Source: Microvirga terrae (GTDB lineage: Bacteria; Pseudomonadota; Alphaproteobacteria; Rhizobiales; Beijerinckiaceae). Taken from it: a stretch of DNA of 64,000 nucleotides. Positions 52,484 to 61,713 of the stretch are shown piece after piece (the stretch's first letter is position 1; each line of letters starts with the position of its first letter). The stretch spans positions 3,036,001 through 3,100,000 of the forward strand of contig NZ_CP102845.1 of NCBI RefSeq assembly GCF_013307435.2, read 5' to 3'. The notes beneath the pieces were generated by a model that saw only the letters and a list, made by a program, of their open reading frames with translations, searched no databases and was not told where the DNA came from. Both the position numbers and the translations under genes were made by a program.

Positions 52484-53182
52484 TTAATCCTGGTTCAGCC
52501 ATAATTGGAGAGCGTGCGTGACCCGCTCCGGCTGCTCGAGCGTCGACAGATGTCCAGCCCCGGGAATCACAACGAGCGAGGCCCATTCGATCATCTCGGC
52601 CATCTCGCGGGCAATCTCGATCGGCGTGATGGCGTCGCCCTCCCCGACCAGCACCAGGGTCGGGATCTCGATCACTGGCAGGGAGATGCGGGAATCGGCG
52701 CGTGCCATGATCGCCCGCTGCTGCCGGATGTAAGCGTCGGGACCGGTGTCTCGCATCATGTCCAGCAGGACGGCCTGAAGATCCGGGTCGTTTCGGTGAT
52801 CCGGATGCACCAAGCGGGGCCAGAGCGCAGCATGGATCTCCTCGAGTCGCCCAGCTTGGGCCAATGCGATCAACCGCTCGCGGTCCCGGCTCGCCTCCGG
52901 GGTATCGGGCCGGGCGCTCGTATCGAGCAGGGCAAGCCGCTCCACCCGTTCCGGTGCCTGGCGCATGACTTCCATGGCGATGTAGCCGCCCATGGAAAGC
53001 CCTGCGAGCGCGAACCTGTCCGGCGCGGCGCGGAGGAGCCGCGACGCAATGGCGGCAATCGAATCATCGAGCGCATGCTCCGCCAGGACGATCGTGCGCC
53101 CCGCCCCGAGGGCAGCGATCTGGGGCTCGAAGAGCCGGGCTGTGCAGGCCAATCCGGGAATCAGAACGAGCGATTCTGCCAT
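52484..53182 (-). CDS. Alpha/beta-fold hydrolase
   Basis: A protein of 232 residues. The oxyanion-hole start is LVLIPGLACTARLF. The nucleophile is S63 in LAGLSMGGYIAM, the acid lies near LVLVGEGDAITP, and the His is in VIPGAGHLSTLE. This is the full triad of the MhpC/pimeloyl-ester-hydrolase-like group. The substrate is unknown. It is a single gene, transcribed away from rhlE. Confidence 0.9.
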   Translation of the reverse strand: MAESLVLIPGLACTARLFEPQIAALGAGRTIVLAEHALDDSIAAIASRLLRAAPDRFALAGLSMGGYIAMEVMRQAPERVERLALLDTSARPDTPEASRDRERLIALAQAGRLEEIHAALWPRLVHPDHRNDPDLQAVLLDMMRDTGPDAYIRQQRAIMARADSRISLPVIEIPTLVLVGEGDAITPIEIAREMAEMIEWASLVVIPGAGHLSTLEQPERVTHALQLWLNQD

Positions 53183-53371
53183 TCAAACCTTCCTTTTGTT
53201 GCCTTCTGGCAAGTTTCCCTGGATTGACAAGCGCATAGCTTATCTTATGGTCCGGCCACTCCTCAACTTGAGCAAGAGCCTCAGGTGAAACCAGACACGC
53301 GCCTGTTTGTTGCCGTAGAGCGCGGCCGGCACTTTTAGAGCGCGCCCAGCCCTCAACGGTAATTAGCATTC

Positions 53372-54841
53372 ATGTCGTTCGCCGAACTCGGACTTAGCGA
53401 TAAAGTTCAACAGGCCGTAGCAAGCGCCGGATATACGGAACCGACGCCCATTCAGGCCCAGGCCATTCCCCACGTCCTTTCCCGTCGCGACGTGCTGGGC
53501 ATCGCACAGACCGGCACGGGCAAGACAGCGGCCTTCACGCTCCCGATGCTCACCCTGCTCGAATCCGGCAGGGCGCGGGCCCGCATGCCGCGCACGCTGA
53601 TTCTCGAGCCGACCCGTGAGCTGGCCGCCCAGGTCGAGGACAATTTCGACAAATATGGGGTCAACCACCGTCTCTCCGTCGCCCTGCTGATAGGTGGCGT
53701 ATCGTTCGGCGATCAGGACGCCAAGATCACCCGCGGTGTCGACGTGCTGATCGCGACCCCGGGCCGGCTGCTGGACCACTTCGAGCGCGGGAAGCTCCTG
53801 CTCACGGGTGTCGAGCTTCTGGTGATCGACGAAGCCGATCGGATGCTCGACATGGGCTTCATTCCCGATATTGAACGTATCGTGAAGCTCGTTCCGTTCA
53901 CCCGCCAGACCCTGTTCTTCTCCGCCACGATGCCGCCGGAGATCCAGCGTCTGGCAGATGCCTTCCTTCACAACCCGGTGAAGGTGGAGGTTGCCCGCGC
54001 CGCCTCGACCGCTTCGACGATCACTCAGCGCCTGGTGGCGACCGGTCGCGAGGATTACGAGAAGCGCGAAACCCTGCGAGACCTGATTCGAAGCGCCACG
54101 GACCTGCAGAACGCCATCGTGTTCTGCAATCGCAAGCGCGACGTGGCCGTTCTCCATCGATCCTTGCAGAAGCACGGCTTCAGCGCCGTCGCCCTCCATG
54201 GCGACATGGACCAGCATGCCCGCATGGCGGCCCTCGACAGCTTCCGCACCGGAGAGACCCCCCTCCTGGTGGCGAGCGACGTGGCGGCCCGAGGCCTGGA
54301 CATTCCGGCGGTCAGCCACGTGTTCAACTACGACGTCCCCCACCACGCCGAGGATTATGTCCACCGGATCGGCCGTACAGGCCGCGCCGGTCGGAGTGGC
54401 CAGTCCTTCACGCTGGTCGGTCCGAGCGACGAGAAATCCCTGTCCGCAATCGAGAAACTGATTGGCCAGCCGATCGAGTGGCAGGGCCCAACACTCGCCG
54501 AGCGTCCGCCGTCGGAAGGCTCGTCTCGCCGCCGCGGCGGCCGGGGAGAGGAGCGCTCGCGGGGCCGCAAGGTCAAGGTGCGGTCGTCGGAGCGGAGCCG
54601 TGGACGCACGGAGGAGCCTCGCGAAGAGGCCCCGGCCGCACGGGCTGTCCAGACTCCCCGCGAGGAGCAGCAGAGCCGCCGGCCTCGGCAGGATCGCGGC
54701 GAGCGTTCCCCGGATCGGAGCCATCAGGGGCGCTCGCGGCGGGACGATGATGGAGACGAAAAGGTGATCGGGCTCGGCGATCACGTGCCGGCCTTCCTCA
54801 TGCGACCTGTACTGGCCAAGAAAGCCAAGCAGGGCGACTAG
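53372..54841 (+). CDS. rhlE: DEAD-box ATP-dependent RNA helicase
   Basis: A protein of 489 residues with all DEAD-box motifs: Q motif PTPIQAQAIPHVL, AQTGTGKTAAF, PTRELAAQV, DEADRMLDMGF, SATMP, HGDMDQHARM, ASDVAARGLDIP and HRIGRTGRAG. The last 105 residues are a basic, disordered Arg/Ser/Glu-rich tail (SSRRRGGRGEERSRGRKVKV), common in RhlE, that binds RNA. It remodels RNA in ribosome assembly or decay. Confidence 0.94.
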   Translation: MSFAELGLSDKVQQAVASAGYTEPTPIQAQAIPHVLSRRDVLGIAQTGTGKTAAFTLPMLTLLESGRARARMPRTLILEPTRELAAQVEDNFDKYGVNHRLSVALLIGGVSFGDQDAKITRGVDVLIATPGRLLDHFERGKLLLTGVELLVIDEADRMLDMGFIPDIERIVKLVPFTRQTLFFSATMPPEIQRLADAFLHNPVKVEVARAASTASTITQRLVATGREDYEKRETLRDLIRSATDLQNAIVFCNRKRDVAVLHRSLQKHGFSAVALHGDMDQHARMAALDSFRTGETPLLVASDVAARGLDIPAVSHVFNYDVPHHAEDYVHRIGRTGRAGRSGQSFTLVGPSDEKSLSAIEKLIGQPIEWQGPTLAERPPSEGSSRRRGGRGEERSRGRKVKVRSSERSRGRTEEPREEAPAARAVQTPREEQQSRRPRQDRGERSPDRSHQGRSRRDDDGDEKVIGLGDHVPAFLMRPVLAKKAKQGD

Positions 54842-54884
54842 GGCATCGGATCCGACGCTCAGCTCTTGGTTGGTGCATCGTTGA

Positions 54885-54906
54885 GTGCCGACCCGGAGGT
54901 CGGCAC
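54885..54906. terminator. Hairpin between rhlE and the TfoX gene
   Basis: A perfect 9-bp stem GTGCCGACC/GGTCGGCAC with CGGA tetraloop between convergent genes; no T-run, so strength is uncertain. Confidence 0.45.
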
Positions 54907-54912
54907 GACGGG

Positions 54913-55305
54913 CTATGTGACCGGCTTCGAGGCGGTCCTCCGGAACCTCTGCCGCGACGCAGTCCTGCCGGTTTTGCGAACCTTGGAGGCTTTCGCCCGC
55001 CGGGCAGCCGCCAGGGCCATTATCGCGAGTTCAGCCGCTTCGTCGGGGTCGTCGAGGGCCGATTCCGGCATGCGCCAGTAACTCGTCAGCGTCGTCCGGC
55101 CGTCCCGGGTCTGGAAGGTAAACGGCTGAGATCCCTGGGCACGGAAGAACCCGACGCTCTCCTCGTCAACCTTGAGATAGATCTCGTCGGACGCCACCAG
55201 GGCGAACATCAGCTCGCCCTGATATACCCCCTGGCCGCCGAACATCCGGCGGATGGAAACGGGTCCGAAACCGCGGAAGATGTCTCGGACATCCTCGGCA
55301 TCCAT
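54913..55305 (-). CDS. TfoX/Sxy N-terminal domain protein
   Basis: A protein of 130 residues. The TfoX_N fold is shown by FGPVSIRRMFGGQGVYQGEL, MFALVASDEIYLKVDEE and YWRMPESALDDPDEAAEL. A basic tail follows (KASKVRKTGRTASRQRFRRT). In gammaproteobacteria TfoX/Sxy controls competence; in this class its role is unknown. It is three bases downstream of sufA and co-transcribed. Confidence 0.88.
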   Translation of the reverse strand: MDAEDVRDIFRGFGPVSIRRMFGGQGVYQGELMFALVASDEIYLKVDEESVGFFRAQGSQPFTFQTRDGRTTLTSYWRMPESALDDPDEAAELAIMALAAARRAKASKVRKTGRTASRQRFRRTASKPVT

Positions 55306-55308
55306 GGA

Positions 55309-55689
55309 TCACCCGGCCGACTGGAGTGCGGCGGGCGTTGCGGGCGTGATCGCCACCGACTCCCCGCAGCCGCATGCCGAGGTCTGGTTGGGGTTGTTGA
55401 AGACGAATTGGGACGACATCTTGGTCGTCTGGAAGTCCATTTCCGTGCCGAGCAGGAACAGCACGGCCTTGGGATCGATCAGGACGGTCACGCCCTTGTC
55501 CTCGACCACCTCGTCGAGCGGGCTGACGCTCTCCGCATATTCCATGGTGTAGGACATGCCGGCGCAGCCGCCGTTCTTGACGCCAACGCGAACGCCCACG
55601 ATGGGACGGTCCGCCTTGCCGATGATGTCCTTGACGCGGTTCGCCGCCGCGTCGGTCAAGGTCACGACCTTGAAGCCGGGTAGTGCCAT
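55309..55689 (-). CDS. sufA: A-type Fe-S carrier protein (SufA/IscA family)
   Basis: A protein of 126 residues. The three ligand cysteines are C42 (KNGGCAGMSYTMEY), C106 and C108 (SACGCGESVA). VLIDPKAVLFLLGTEMDF is conserved in the family. It carries Fe-S clusters from the SUF scaffold to target proteins. In most relatives it sits at the end of the suf operon. Here two plus-strand genes (55863-58578) separate it from sufT, so it needs its own promoter. Confidence 0.92.
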   Translation of the reverse strand: MALPGFKVVTLTDAAANRVKDIIGKADRPIVGVRVGVKNGGCAGMSYTMEYAESVSPLDEVVEDKGVTVLIDPKAVLFLLGTEMDFQTTKMSSQFVFNNPNQTSACGCGESVAITPATPAALQSAG

Positions 55690-55862
55690 TAGCCTTCTCT
55701 CCTGGCAGCCGGGTTCAAGGCCCGGGCAGAACGAGTTCGATCCCTCATAGATAAGAGCTGAAACGTCAAACGTCGAGACCGTTCAGGGTTGCCCCAACGG
55801 CCGAGGTCGACCATATCGGGTCTACCCCATTCCCGAACACCGCCACAGTCCAAGGAGAGCAG

Positions 55863-57716
55863 ATGCCGCATCACACGCCGCTGATATCAACCATTGTCGT
55901 CGGCCTCGTGTTGGCATTCGCTCTTGGAGCTGTAGCACACCGCTTCCGTCTTTCCCCCCTCATCGGGTACCTCCTCGCGGGGGTCCTCGCCGGCCCCTTC
56001 ACCCCCGGCTACGTGGCCGATCAGGGACTGGCCAACCAGCTCGCCGAGATCGGCGTCATCCTCCTGATGTTCGGGGTCGGACTTCATTTCTCCCTGAAGG
56101 ACCTCCTGTCCGTGAAGGCCATCGCGATTCCGGGCGCGGTGGTCCAGATCGCCAGCGCGACCGCTCTCGGCATCGGGCTCGCCTGGCTCATGGGCTGGAG
56201 CATCGGCGCCGGTCTCGTCTTCGGGCTGGCGCTCTCGGTGGCCAGTACCGTGGTGCTGCTGCGCGCCCTCCAGGAGCGCCGGCTCGTCGAGACCGAGCGC
56301 GGCCATATCGCCGTCGGATGGCTGATCGTCGAGGATCTGGCCATGGTCCTGACGCTCGTGCTGCTGCCCGCCTTCGCGGAGGCCGCGTCCAGCGCGTCGG
56401 CCGACCTCGAATCGATCGTCATCTCGCTGGGAGTCACCCTCGGCAAGGTCGTGGCCTTCGTGGCGATCATGCTGATCGTCGGGCGCCGGGTGATTCCGTG
56501 GATTCTCCACTACGTGGCCCATACGGGCTCCCGTGAACTGTTCCGCCTCGCGGTCCTCGCCATCGCGCTCGGCGCAGCCTTCGGAGCGGCAGAGCTGTTC
56601 GGCGTGTCATTCGCACTCGGGGCCTTCTTCGCCGGGATGGTCCTGAGCGAGTCCGAGCTCAGCCACCGGGCGGCGTCGGAAACCCTGCCCCTGCGCGATG
56701 CCTTCGCGGTGCTGTTCTTCGTCTCGGTCGGCATGCTGTTCGACCCGATGATCCTCATCAACGACTTTGGCCCGGTTCTGGCGACATTCCTGATCATCGT
56801 CGTCGGCAAGTCACTCGCTGCTTTCGCCATTGTCCGGCTCTTCCGCCACCCGAACTCGACCGCGTTGACGATTGCCGCGAGCCTCGCCCAGATCGGCGAA
56901 TTCTCCTTCATCCTCGCGGGCCTGGGCGTCGAACTCCAGCTCATGCCCGAGAAGGGACGCGACCTGGTCCTGGCCGGCGCCATCCTGTCGATCCTGATGA
57001 ACCCCTTCCTCTTCAGCCTGCTCGACCGCTGGTCGTCGAGAAAGGAAACCGCAAGGGCGCAGGCGACGGCGGATGCCGCTGCGGCCGAGAAGGAGGCCCT
57101 CGCGGCCGAAATGGCGGCCGCGGCCGCCGCCCAGGAACCTCTCTCCGTCACGCCCCTGACGGATCACGTGGTGCTCGTGGGTCACGGCCGGGTCGGCAAG
57201 TTCATCAGTCGAAAGCTGGCCTCCTCGGGGACGCCATTCCTGGTGGTCGAGATGGACAAGAACCAGGTGGCCGACCTGCAGAAGGACGGCCAGACGATCA
57301 TCATGGGCAACGCCGCCGATCCCGAGGTGGCGGCAGCCGCCAACATCAGGGCGGCACGCTGCCTGCTCATCGCGATCCCGGACGCCTTCGAAAGCGGCCA
57401 GGTGGTCGAGCAGGCCCGGACGATCAGTCCGGACCTGCCGATCATCGTGCGCGTGCATTCCGAGGCGCAGGAGGAGCATGTGGAGAAATACGGCGCGACA
57501 CGGGTCGTGATGGGCGAGCAGGAGATCGCCCGAGCCATGTTCGCGGCCGTTCCGGATGCCCTGCGCGAGCCTGTGCTGTCCTCCGTCGAGGAGGCGGACG
57601 AGATCGCCGAAGACGATCAGGACGAGAGCGCCCCGCAGCGCCACCCTGCCGCTGCGCCCGACCACCCGCAGGAACCGAAGCCCCTGCACGAGCCCGCCCG
57701 CCAACCGGAGCGGTGA
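55863..57716 (+). CDS. CPA2 monovalent cation:proton antiporter with TrkA-N domain (YbaL/KefB type)
   Basis: A protein of 617 residues. Twelve to thirteen membrane helices (about 8-385) contain the family sequences HRFRLSPLIGYLLAGVLAGP and AEIGVILLMFGVGLHFSLKD. An Ala/Glu coiled linker follows (about 395-420). The cytoplasmic TrkA-N/Rossmann domain (about 430-560) begins HVVLVGHGRVGKFISRKLAS. It probably exchanges K+ or Na+ for H+ under nucleotide control. AGGAGA lies before the ATG. It is inserted between sufA and sufT. Confidence 0.93.
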   Translation: MPHHTPLISTIVVGLVLAFALGAVAHRFRLSPLIGYLLAGVLAGPFTPGYVADQGLANQLAEIGVILLMFGVGLHFSLKDLLSVKAIAIPGAVVQIASATALGIGLAWLMGWSIGAGLVFGLALSVASTVVLLRALQERRLVETERGHIAVGWLIVEDLAMVLTLVLLPAFAEAASSASADLESIVISLGVTLGKVVAFVAIMLIVGRRVIPWILHYVAHTGSRELFRLAVLAIALGAAFGAAELFGVSFALGAFFAGMVLSESELSHRAASETLPLRDAFAVLFFVSVGMLFDPMILINDFGPVLATFLIIVVGKSLAAFAIVRLFRHPNSTALTIAASLAQIGEFSFILAGLGVELQLMPEKGRDLVLAGAILSILMNPFLFSLLDRWSSRKETARAQATADAAAAEKEALAAEMAAAAAAQEPLSVTPLTDHVVLVGHGRVGKFISRKLASSGTPFLVVEMDKNQVADLQKDGQTIIMGNAADPEVAAAANIRAARCLLIAIPDAFESGQVVEQARTISPDLPIIVRVHSEAQEEHVEKYGATRVVMGEQEIARAMFAAVPDALREPVLSSVEEADEIAEDDQDESAPQRHPAAAPDHPQEPKPLHEPARQPER

Positions 57717-57813
57717 CGTCACAGAAATCGGGCGCAGGAAACGGGTCGGACCCCGGAGCGCGAGCTGTCATCCCGGTCCCGAGCACTCAGCTCATGAAGG
57801 GAAAGGGATTTCT

Positions 57814-58578
57814 GTGACCACGCTCATGAACAAGACAGCCATCGTGACGGGCGCGAGCTCCGGGATTGGCCGTGCGACGGCCAGGTTGTTTGCCCAGGAG
57901 GGCGCGAACGTCATCGTCACGGCCCGGCGATCCGACGCGCTCGAGGCGCTCGTCGGCGAGATCGAGAGGGACGGCGGACGGGCCATCGCGGTGGCCGGCG
58001 ACATCAGGGACGAGGCTCTGGCCGAGAAACTCGTTCACGCGGCGATCCACCATTTCGGCGGGCTCGACATCGCCTTCAACAATGCGGGCACGAACGGCGA
58101 GATGGGCCCGACGCCCGGCCTGTCCCTCGCCGGCTGGAATGAGACGCTGGCGACCAACCTCACCGCGCCCTTCCTGGGGGCGAAGTACCAGATCCCGGCC
58201 ATGCTCGACCGGGGCGGAGGCTCTCTCATCTTCACCTCGACCTTCGTCGGCTACACGGCCGGAATGCCGGGCGTCGCCGCCTATGCGGCCAGCAAGTCGG
58301 GGCTGATCGGGCTCACGCAGTCGCTTGCCAGCGAATTCGGGCCGAGAGGCGTCCGCGTGAACGCCCTGCTGCCCGGGGGCACCGATACGCCCCTGGCGGA
58401 GGCCTGGGTTGGTACGCCCGAGGCGCTGGCTTTCGTCGAGGGCCTGCACGCGCTGAAGCGCCGGGCGCGCCCCGAGGAGATCGCCCGATCGGCGTTGTAC
58501 CTTGCCTCGGACGCCTCCAGTTTCACGACCGGAACGGCGCTCCTCGTCGACGGCGGCGTCTCCATCAACCGGACGTGA
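57814..58578 (+). CDS. SDR-family oxidoreductase
   Basis: A protein of 254 residues. The cofactor motif TGASSGIGRATARLF, NNAG, catalytic Ser in FTSTFVGYTAGMPG, YAASK (Tyr and Lys) and the C-terminal DGGVSINRT make a classical short-chain dehydrogenase. The substrate is unknown. The GTG at 57814 is five bases after AGGGA; the ATG at 57826 is an alternative. It lies 97 bases downstream of the antiporter gene and is probably co-transcribed. Confidence 0.9.
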   Translation: MTTLMNKTAIVTGASSGIGRATARLFAQEGANVIVTARRSDALEALVGEIERDGGRAIAVAGDIRDEALAEKLVHAAIHHFGGLDIAFNNAGTNGEMGPTPGLSLAGWNETLATNLTAPFLGAKYQIPAMLDRGGGSLIFTSTFVGYTAGMPGVAAYAASKSGLIGLTQSLASEFGPRGVRVNALLPGGTDTPLAEAWVGTPEALAFVEGLHALKRRARPEEIARSALYLASDASSFTTGTALLVDGGVSINRT

Positions 58579-58602
58579 CGCCCTGGCAACCCGGAAATGC
58601 AG

Positions 58603-58625
58603 ATGGCCGGGACGCGCCCGGCCAT
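58603..58625. repeat. Half-unit of the palindromic repeat between SDR and sufT
   Basis: A single hairpin ATGGCCGGG-ACGCG-CCCGGCCAT between convergent genes; it may serve as their terminator. Confidence 0.6.
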
Positions 58626-58657
58626 CACACACAGATCCGAAAGGCGAACCCGATGGG

Positions 58658-59029
58658 TTACCACATGTCGAGGGCGACGCGGGCCTCGTCGGACATGCGG
58701 CTCTGGTCCCACGGCGGATCGAACACCATGCTGACCTTGACGCTCTGAACCCCCTGGACGGTGGATACGGCGTTCTCCACCCAGCCCGGCATCTCGCCGG
58801 CCACGGGGCAGCCTGGGGCCGTCAGGGTCATGTCGATGGCGACGTTGCGGTCGTCGTCGATGTCGACCCGGTAGATCAGGCCGAGCTCGTAGATGTCGGC
58901 CGGAATTTCGGGATCATAGACGGTTTTCAGCGCCGCGACGATGTCGTCCGTCATGCGGTCGAGTTCCTCCGGCGGGATCCCAGAGCCGGGAGACACCTGC
59001 GGCGCGTTGGTCGGAGATAGGTCGTTCAC
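58658..59029 (-). CDS. sufT: SUF-system Fe-S assembly protein SufT (DUF59/MIP18)
   Basis: A protein of 123 residues. The DUF59 core reads DDIVAALKTVYDPEIPADIY, ELGLIYRVDID and MTLTAPGCPVAGEMPGWVEN, with the conserved cysteine in APGCP. SufT helps maturation of Fe-S proteins when demand is high. It lies ten bases downstream of sufS in the same operon. Confidence 0.92.
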   Translation of the reverse strand: MNDLSPTNAPQVSPGSGIPPEELDRMTDDIVAALKTVYDPEIPADIYELGLIYRVDIDDDRNVAIDMTLTAPGCPVAGEMPGWVENAVSTVQGVQSVKVSMVFDPPWDQSRMSDEARVALDMW

Positions 59030-59039
59030 AGGTCAATCC

Positions 59040-60275
59040 TCACGCGAACAGGGCTTCCGCCTTCTGCAGGGCGTCCGCCAGCTTATCGACTTCTTGCATG
59101 GTGTTGTAGAGGCCAAAGGACGCGCGGCAGGTCGAGGTTGCGCCGAAACGCTCCAGGAGCGGCATGGCGCAGTGGGTGCCCGCGCGAACCGCCACGCCCT
59201 GCCGGTCGATGACGGTGGCGACGTCATGCGCGTGCGCATTCTTCATCTCGAAGGCCAGGATCGCGCCCTTCCCCCTGGCGCGACCGATGATGCGCACCGA
59301 ATTCATGGCGCCGAGGCGCTCGTGGGCATAGGCCGACAGCGCGGACTCGTGCGCCTGAATGTTCTCACGGCCGAGCTGAATCATGAACCGCAGGGCCGCG
59401 TCGAGGCCGATGGCCTCGATGATCGGGGGAGTGCCCGCCTCGAACCGGTGCGGCGGGTCGTTGTAGGTGATCGCGTCCTGGCGCACCTCGCGGATCATCT
59501 CGCCTCCTCCCGAATAGGGCGGCAGCTTCGCGAGCCATTCGCGCTTGCCGTAGAGAACCCCTATGCCGGTCGGCCCATAGACCTTGTGGCCGGTGAACAC
59601 GTAGAAATCCGCGTCCAGATCGCGCACATCGACCTGCAGGTGCACGGCTCCCTGGGCGCCGTCGATCAGAACCGGCACGCCATGGGCGTGGGCGATGCGA
59701 ACGATCTCCTTCGCGGGCGTCACGGTGCCCAGCACGTTCGACATCTGGGTGATGGCGACGATCTTGGTCCGCGGCGTGAAGAGCTTCTCGAACTCCTCGA
59801 CGAGGAAGTTGCCGTCGTCATCCACCGGCGCCCATTTGATGACCGCACCCTTCCGCTCACGCAGGAAGTGCCAGGGCACGATGTTGGAATGGTGCTCCAT
59901 GATGGAGAGGATGATCTCGTCGCCCTCCCCGATGCCGAGGCGTCCGAAAGAATCCGCCACGAGGTTGTAGGCTTCCGTGGCCGATTTGGTGAAGACGATC
60001 TCGTCGACCGACTCGGCGTTGAGGAAGTCCCGCACGGTTTCACGCGCGCGCTCGAACCCCTCGGTCGCCACGTTCGCCATGTGATGGAGGCCGCGATGAA
60101 CGTTGGCGTAGCCGGTCTGCATCGTGTTGACCATCGCGTCGATCACCGCGCGCGGCTTCTGGGCCGACGCGGCGTTGTCCAGGTAGACCAGCGGCTTGCC
60201 ATAGACCTCTTGCGCCAGGATCGGGAACTCCGCCCGGATGGCTTCGACGTCGTATGGCTTCACAGGTGCGTTCAT
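59040..60275 (-). CDS. sufS: Cysteine desulfurase SufS
   Basis: A protein of 411 residues of the group II desulfurases. The PLP lysine is K231 (FTGHKVYGPTG), the catalytic cysteine C369 is in VRAGTHCAMPLL, and YLDNAASAQKP is at the start. It takes sulfur from cysteine for the SufBCD scaffold. No sufE gene is visible in the window. The ATG at 60275 gives the standard length; the longer frame runs into a palindromic repeat that fills the sufD-sufS gap. Confidence 0.95.
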   Translation of the reverse strand: MNAPVKPYDVEAIRAEFPILAQEVYGKPLVYLDNAASAQKPRAVIDAMVNTMQTGYANVHRGLHHMANVATEGFERARETVRDFLNAESVDEIVFTKSATEAYNLVADSFGRLGIGEGDEIILSIMEHHSNIVPWHFLRERKGAVIKWAPVDDDGNFLVEEFEKLFTPRTKIVAITQMSNVLGTVTPAKEIVRIAHAHGVPVLIDGAQGAVHLQVDVRDLDADFYVFTGHKVYGPTGIGVLYGKREWLAKLPPYSGGGEMIREVRQDAITYNDPPHRFEAGTPPIIEAIGLDAALRFMIQLGRENIQAHESALSAYAHERLGAMNSVRIIGRARGKGAILAFEMKNAHAHDVATVIDRQGVAVRAGTHCAMPLLERFGATSTCRASFGLYNTMQEVDKLADALQKAEALFA

Positions 60276-60295
60276 TGCCGTTTTCTCTCCACCAC

Positions 60296-60388
60296 CGTCA
60301 TCGCCGGCCTCGTGCCGGTGATCCCGATGATGAGACGCGCTGCGCCCCACCGAACCGGGATGGCCGGCACGAGGCCGGCCATGACGCG
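60296..60388. repeat. Bipartite palindromic repeat, copy 4, inside the suf operon
   Basis: Left arm CGTCATCGCCGG..GTGATCCCGAT (60296-60328), right arm from about 60354 to 60388 ending GGCCATGACGCG. Loops CTCGT and ACGAG are reverse complements. It fills most of the 123-base gap between sufD and sufS. Confidence 0.8.
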
Positions 60389-60398
60389 TTGAGTTCCT

Positions 60399-61712
60399 TT
60401 ACGCCCGAGCCTTCAGCCAGCTCTCGACCGTCTCGACGAGCGCCTCGCGGGCGGGCTCGTTCTCGACGAACTCCAGCGCCTCACCCAGGAAGGCCTGCAC
60501 CAGGAGGCTTTCGGCTTCCTTCTTCGGCAGCCCGCGCGCCATGAGGTAGAACAGGAGATCCTCGTCGAGCTGGCCGCAGGTGGCCCCGTGGGCGCACTGC
60601 ACGTCGTCGGCGAAAATTTCGAGCTCTGGCTTGTTGTTCATGGAGCCGCCCTCCTCGAGGAGGAGCGCCGCCGACATCATGCGGCCGTCGGTCTTCTGGG
60701 CATGATGCGGAACGATGATCTTGCCCTGGAAGACGCCGGTCGCCTCGTTGTCGATCACGGTCTTGAACAGCTCGCGGCTTTCGCAATGGGGAGCCCCGTG
60801 CTCGACCACGAGGGTCGAATCGCCGAGCTGGGAGCCCTTCAGCATCGTCGCGCCGTTGACGCGCAGATTCGTGCTCTCGCCGTTCAGAACGGCGAAAACC
60901 TGGTGCCGCGAGGTTGCGGCGCCCGCCACCACGTTGATGCTGTTGAAGACGGCGTCGCCCCCGATCTTGACCGCCAGGGTGGACAGAGCCAGCGTCCTGT
61001 CGCCCTCGGCGTTGACGCGCACGTGCTGAACGTTGGTGCGGTCGCCCGCGATCACCTCGACCACGTCGTTCGGCTGATGGTTGGCCCCGTCGGTGCTCTC
61101 GTGCGTTTCGAGCAGGGTCACGGACGCGCCCTCCTCGACGACCACGAGCACGCGGGTCGCCGTGGCGACGGCCGAGTTCGCCGCCGTCACGAAGCGCAGA
61201 TGGACCGGCGTGTCGACCGGACCGGCGATCCGGATCATCACCCCATCGGCCATGAAGGAGGTGTTCAGCTGATAGACCGGGTTATCGTTCGCCCACGGCA
61301 CCGGGCTTAAGTGCGCCAGCCAGTCGTGGCCGTTCGTCAGCGCTTCAGCCAGGGGCACGATCTCGACGTTGTCCGGTAGGCCGGGGAAGTCCACCGCGGC
61401 GCGAACGAAGTGACCGTTCACGAAGGGAACCTGCAGAGCCTCGACTTCCTTGAGCGCCTTCGCGCCCTCGAGAGCGGATCTGGCCTCGTCGGCTGACGGT
61501 GCGACGGCGAACGGCGCGATCTCGCGCAGGAGCGCCCGCAGGTCGGTGTACTTGAAATCCTCGACCCGGCGGTGCGGCAGACCGCGCGAGTTGAATTGCT
61601 CGAAGGCCTGAGCCCGCGACTCCCCGGTACCGGGAAGCGTCGTCTTGGCGCTCTCGAAGGCCTGCGCCAGCGCAGTTTCCGCCGGCGTCTTCATGAGAGT
61701 GACGTCAGCCAT
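60399..61712 (-). CDS. sufD: Fe-S cluster assembly protein SufD
   Basis: A protein of 437 residues. The SufBD beta-helix core has LRVNGATMLKGSQLGDSTLV, APHCESRELFKTVIDNEATG and the C-terminal CAHGATCGQLDEDLLFYLMA with conserved His and Cys. It forms the SufBC2D scaffold. The N-terminal helical part (about 1-110) contains GLPHRRVEDFKYTDLRALL. Its ATG is one base after the sufC stop. Confidence 0.95.
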   Translation of the reverse strand: MADVTLMKTPAETALAQAFESAKTTLPGTGESRAQAFEQFNSRGLPHRRVEDFKYTDLRALLREIAPFAVAPSADEARSALEGAKALKEVEALQVPFVNGHFVRAAVDFPGLPDNVEIVPLAEALTNGHDWLAHLSPVPWANDNPVYQLNTSFMADGVMIRIAGPVDTPVHLRFVTAANSAVATATRVLVVVEEGASVTLLETHESTDGANHQPNDVVEVIAGDRTNVQHVRVNAEGDRTLALSTLAVKIGGDAVFNSINVVAGAATSRHQVFAVLNGESTNLRVNGATMLKGSQLGDSTLVVEHGAPHCESRELFKTVIDNEATGVFQGKIIVPHHAQKTDGRMMSAALLLEEGGSMNNKPELEIFADDVQCAHGATCGQLDEDLLFYLMARGLPKKEAESLLVQAFLGEALEFVENEPAREALVETVESWLKARA

Positions 61713-61713
61713 G

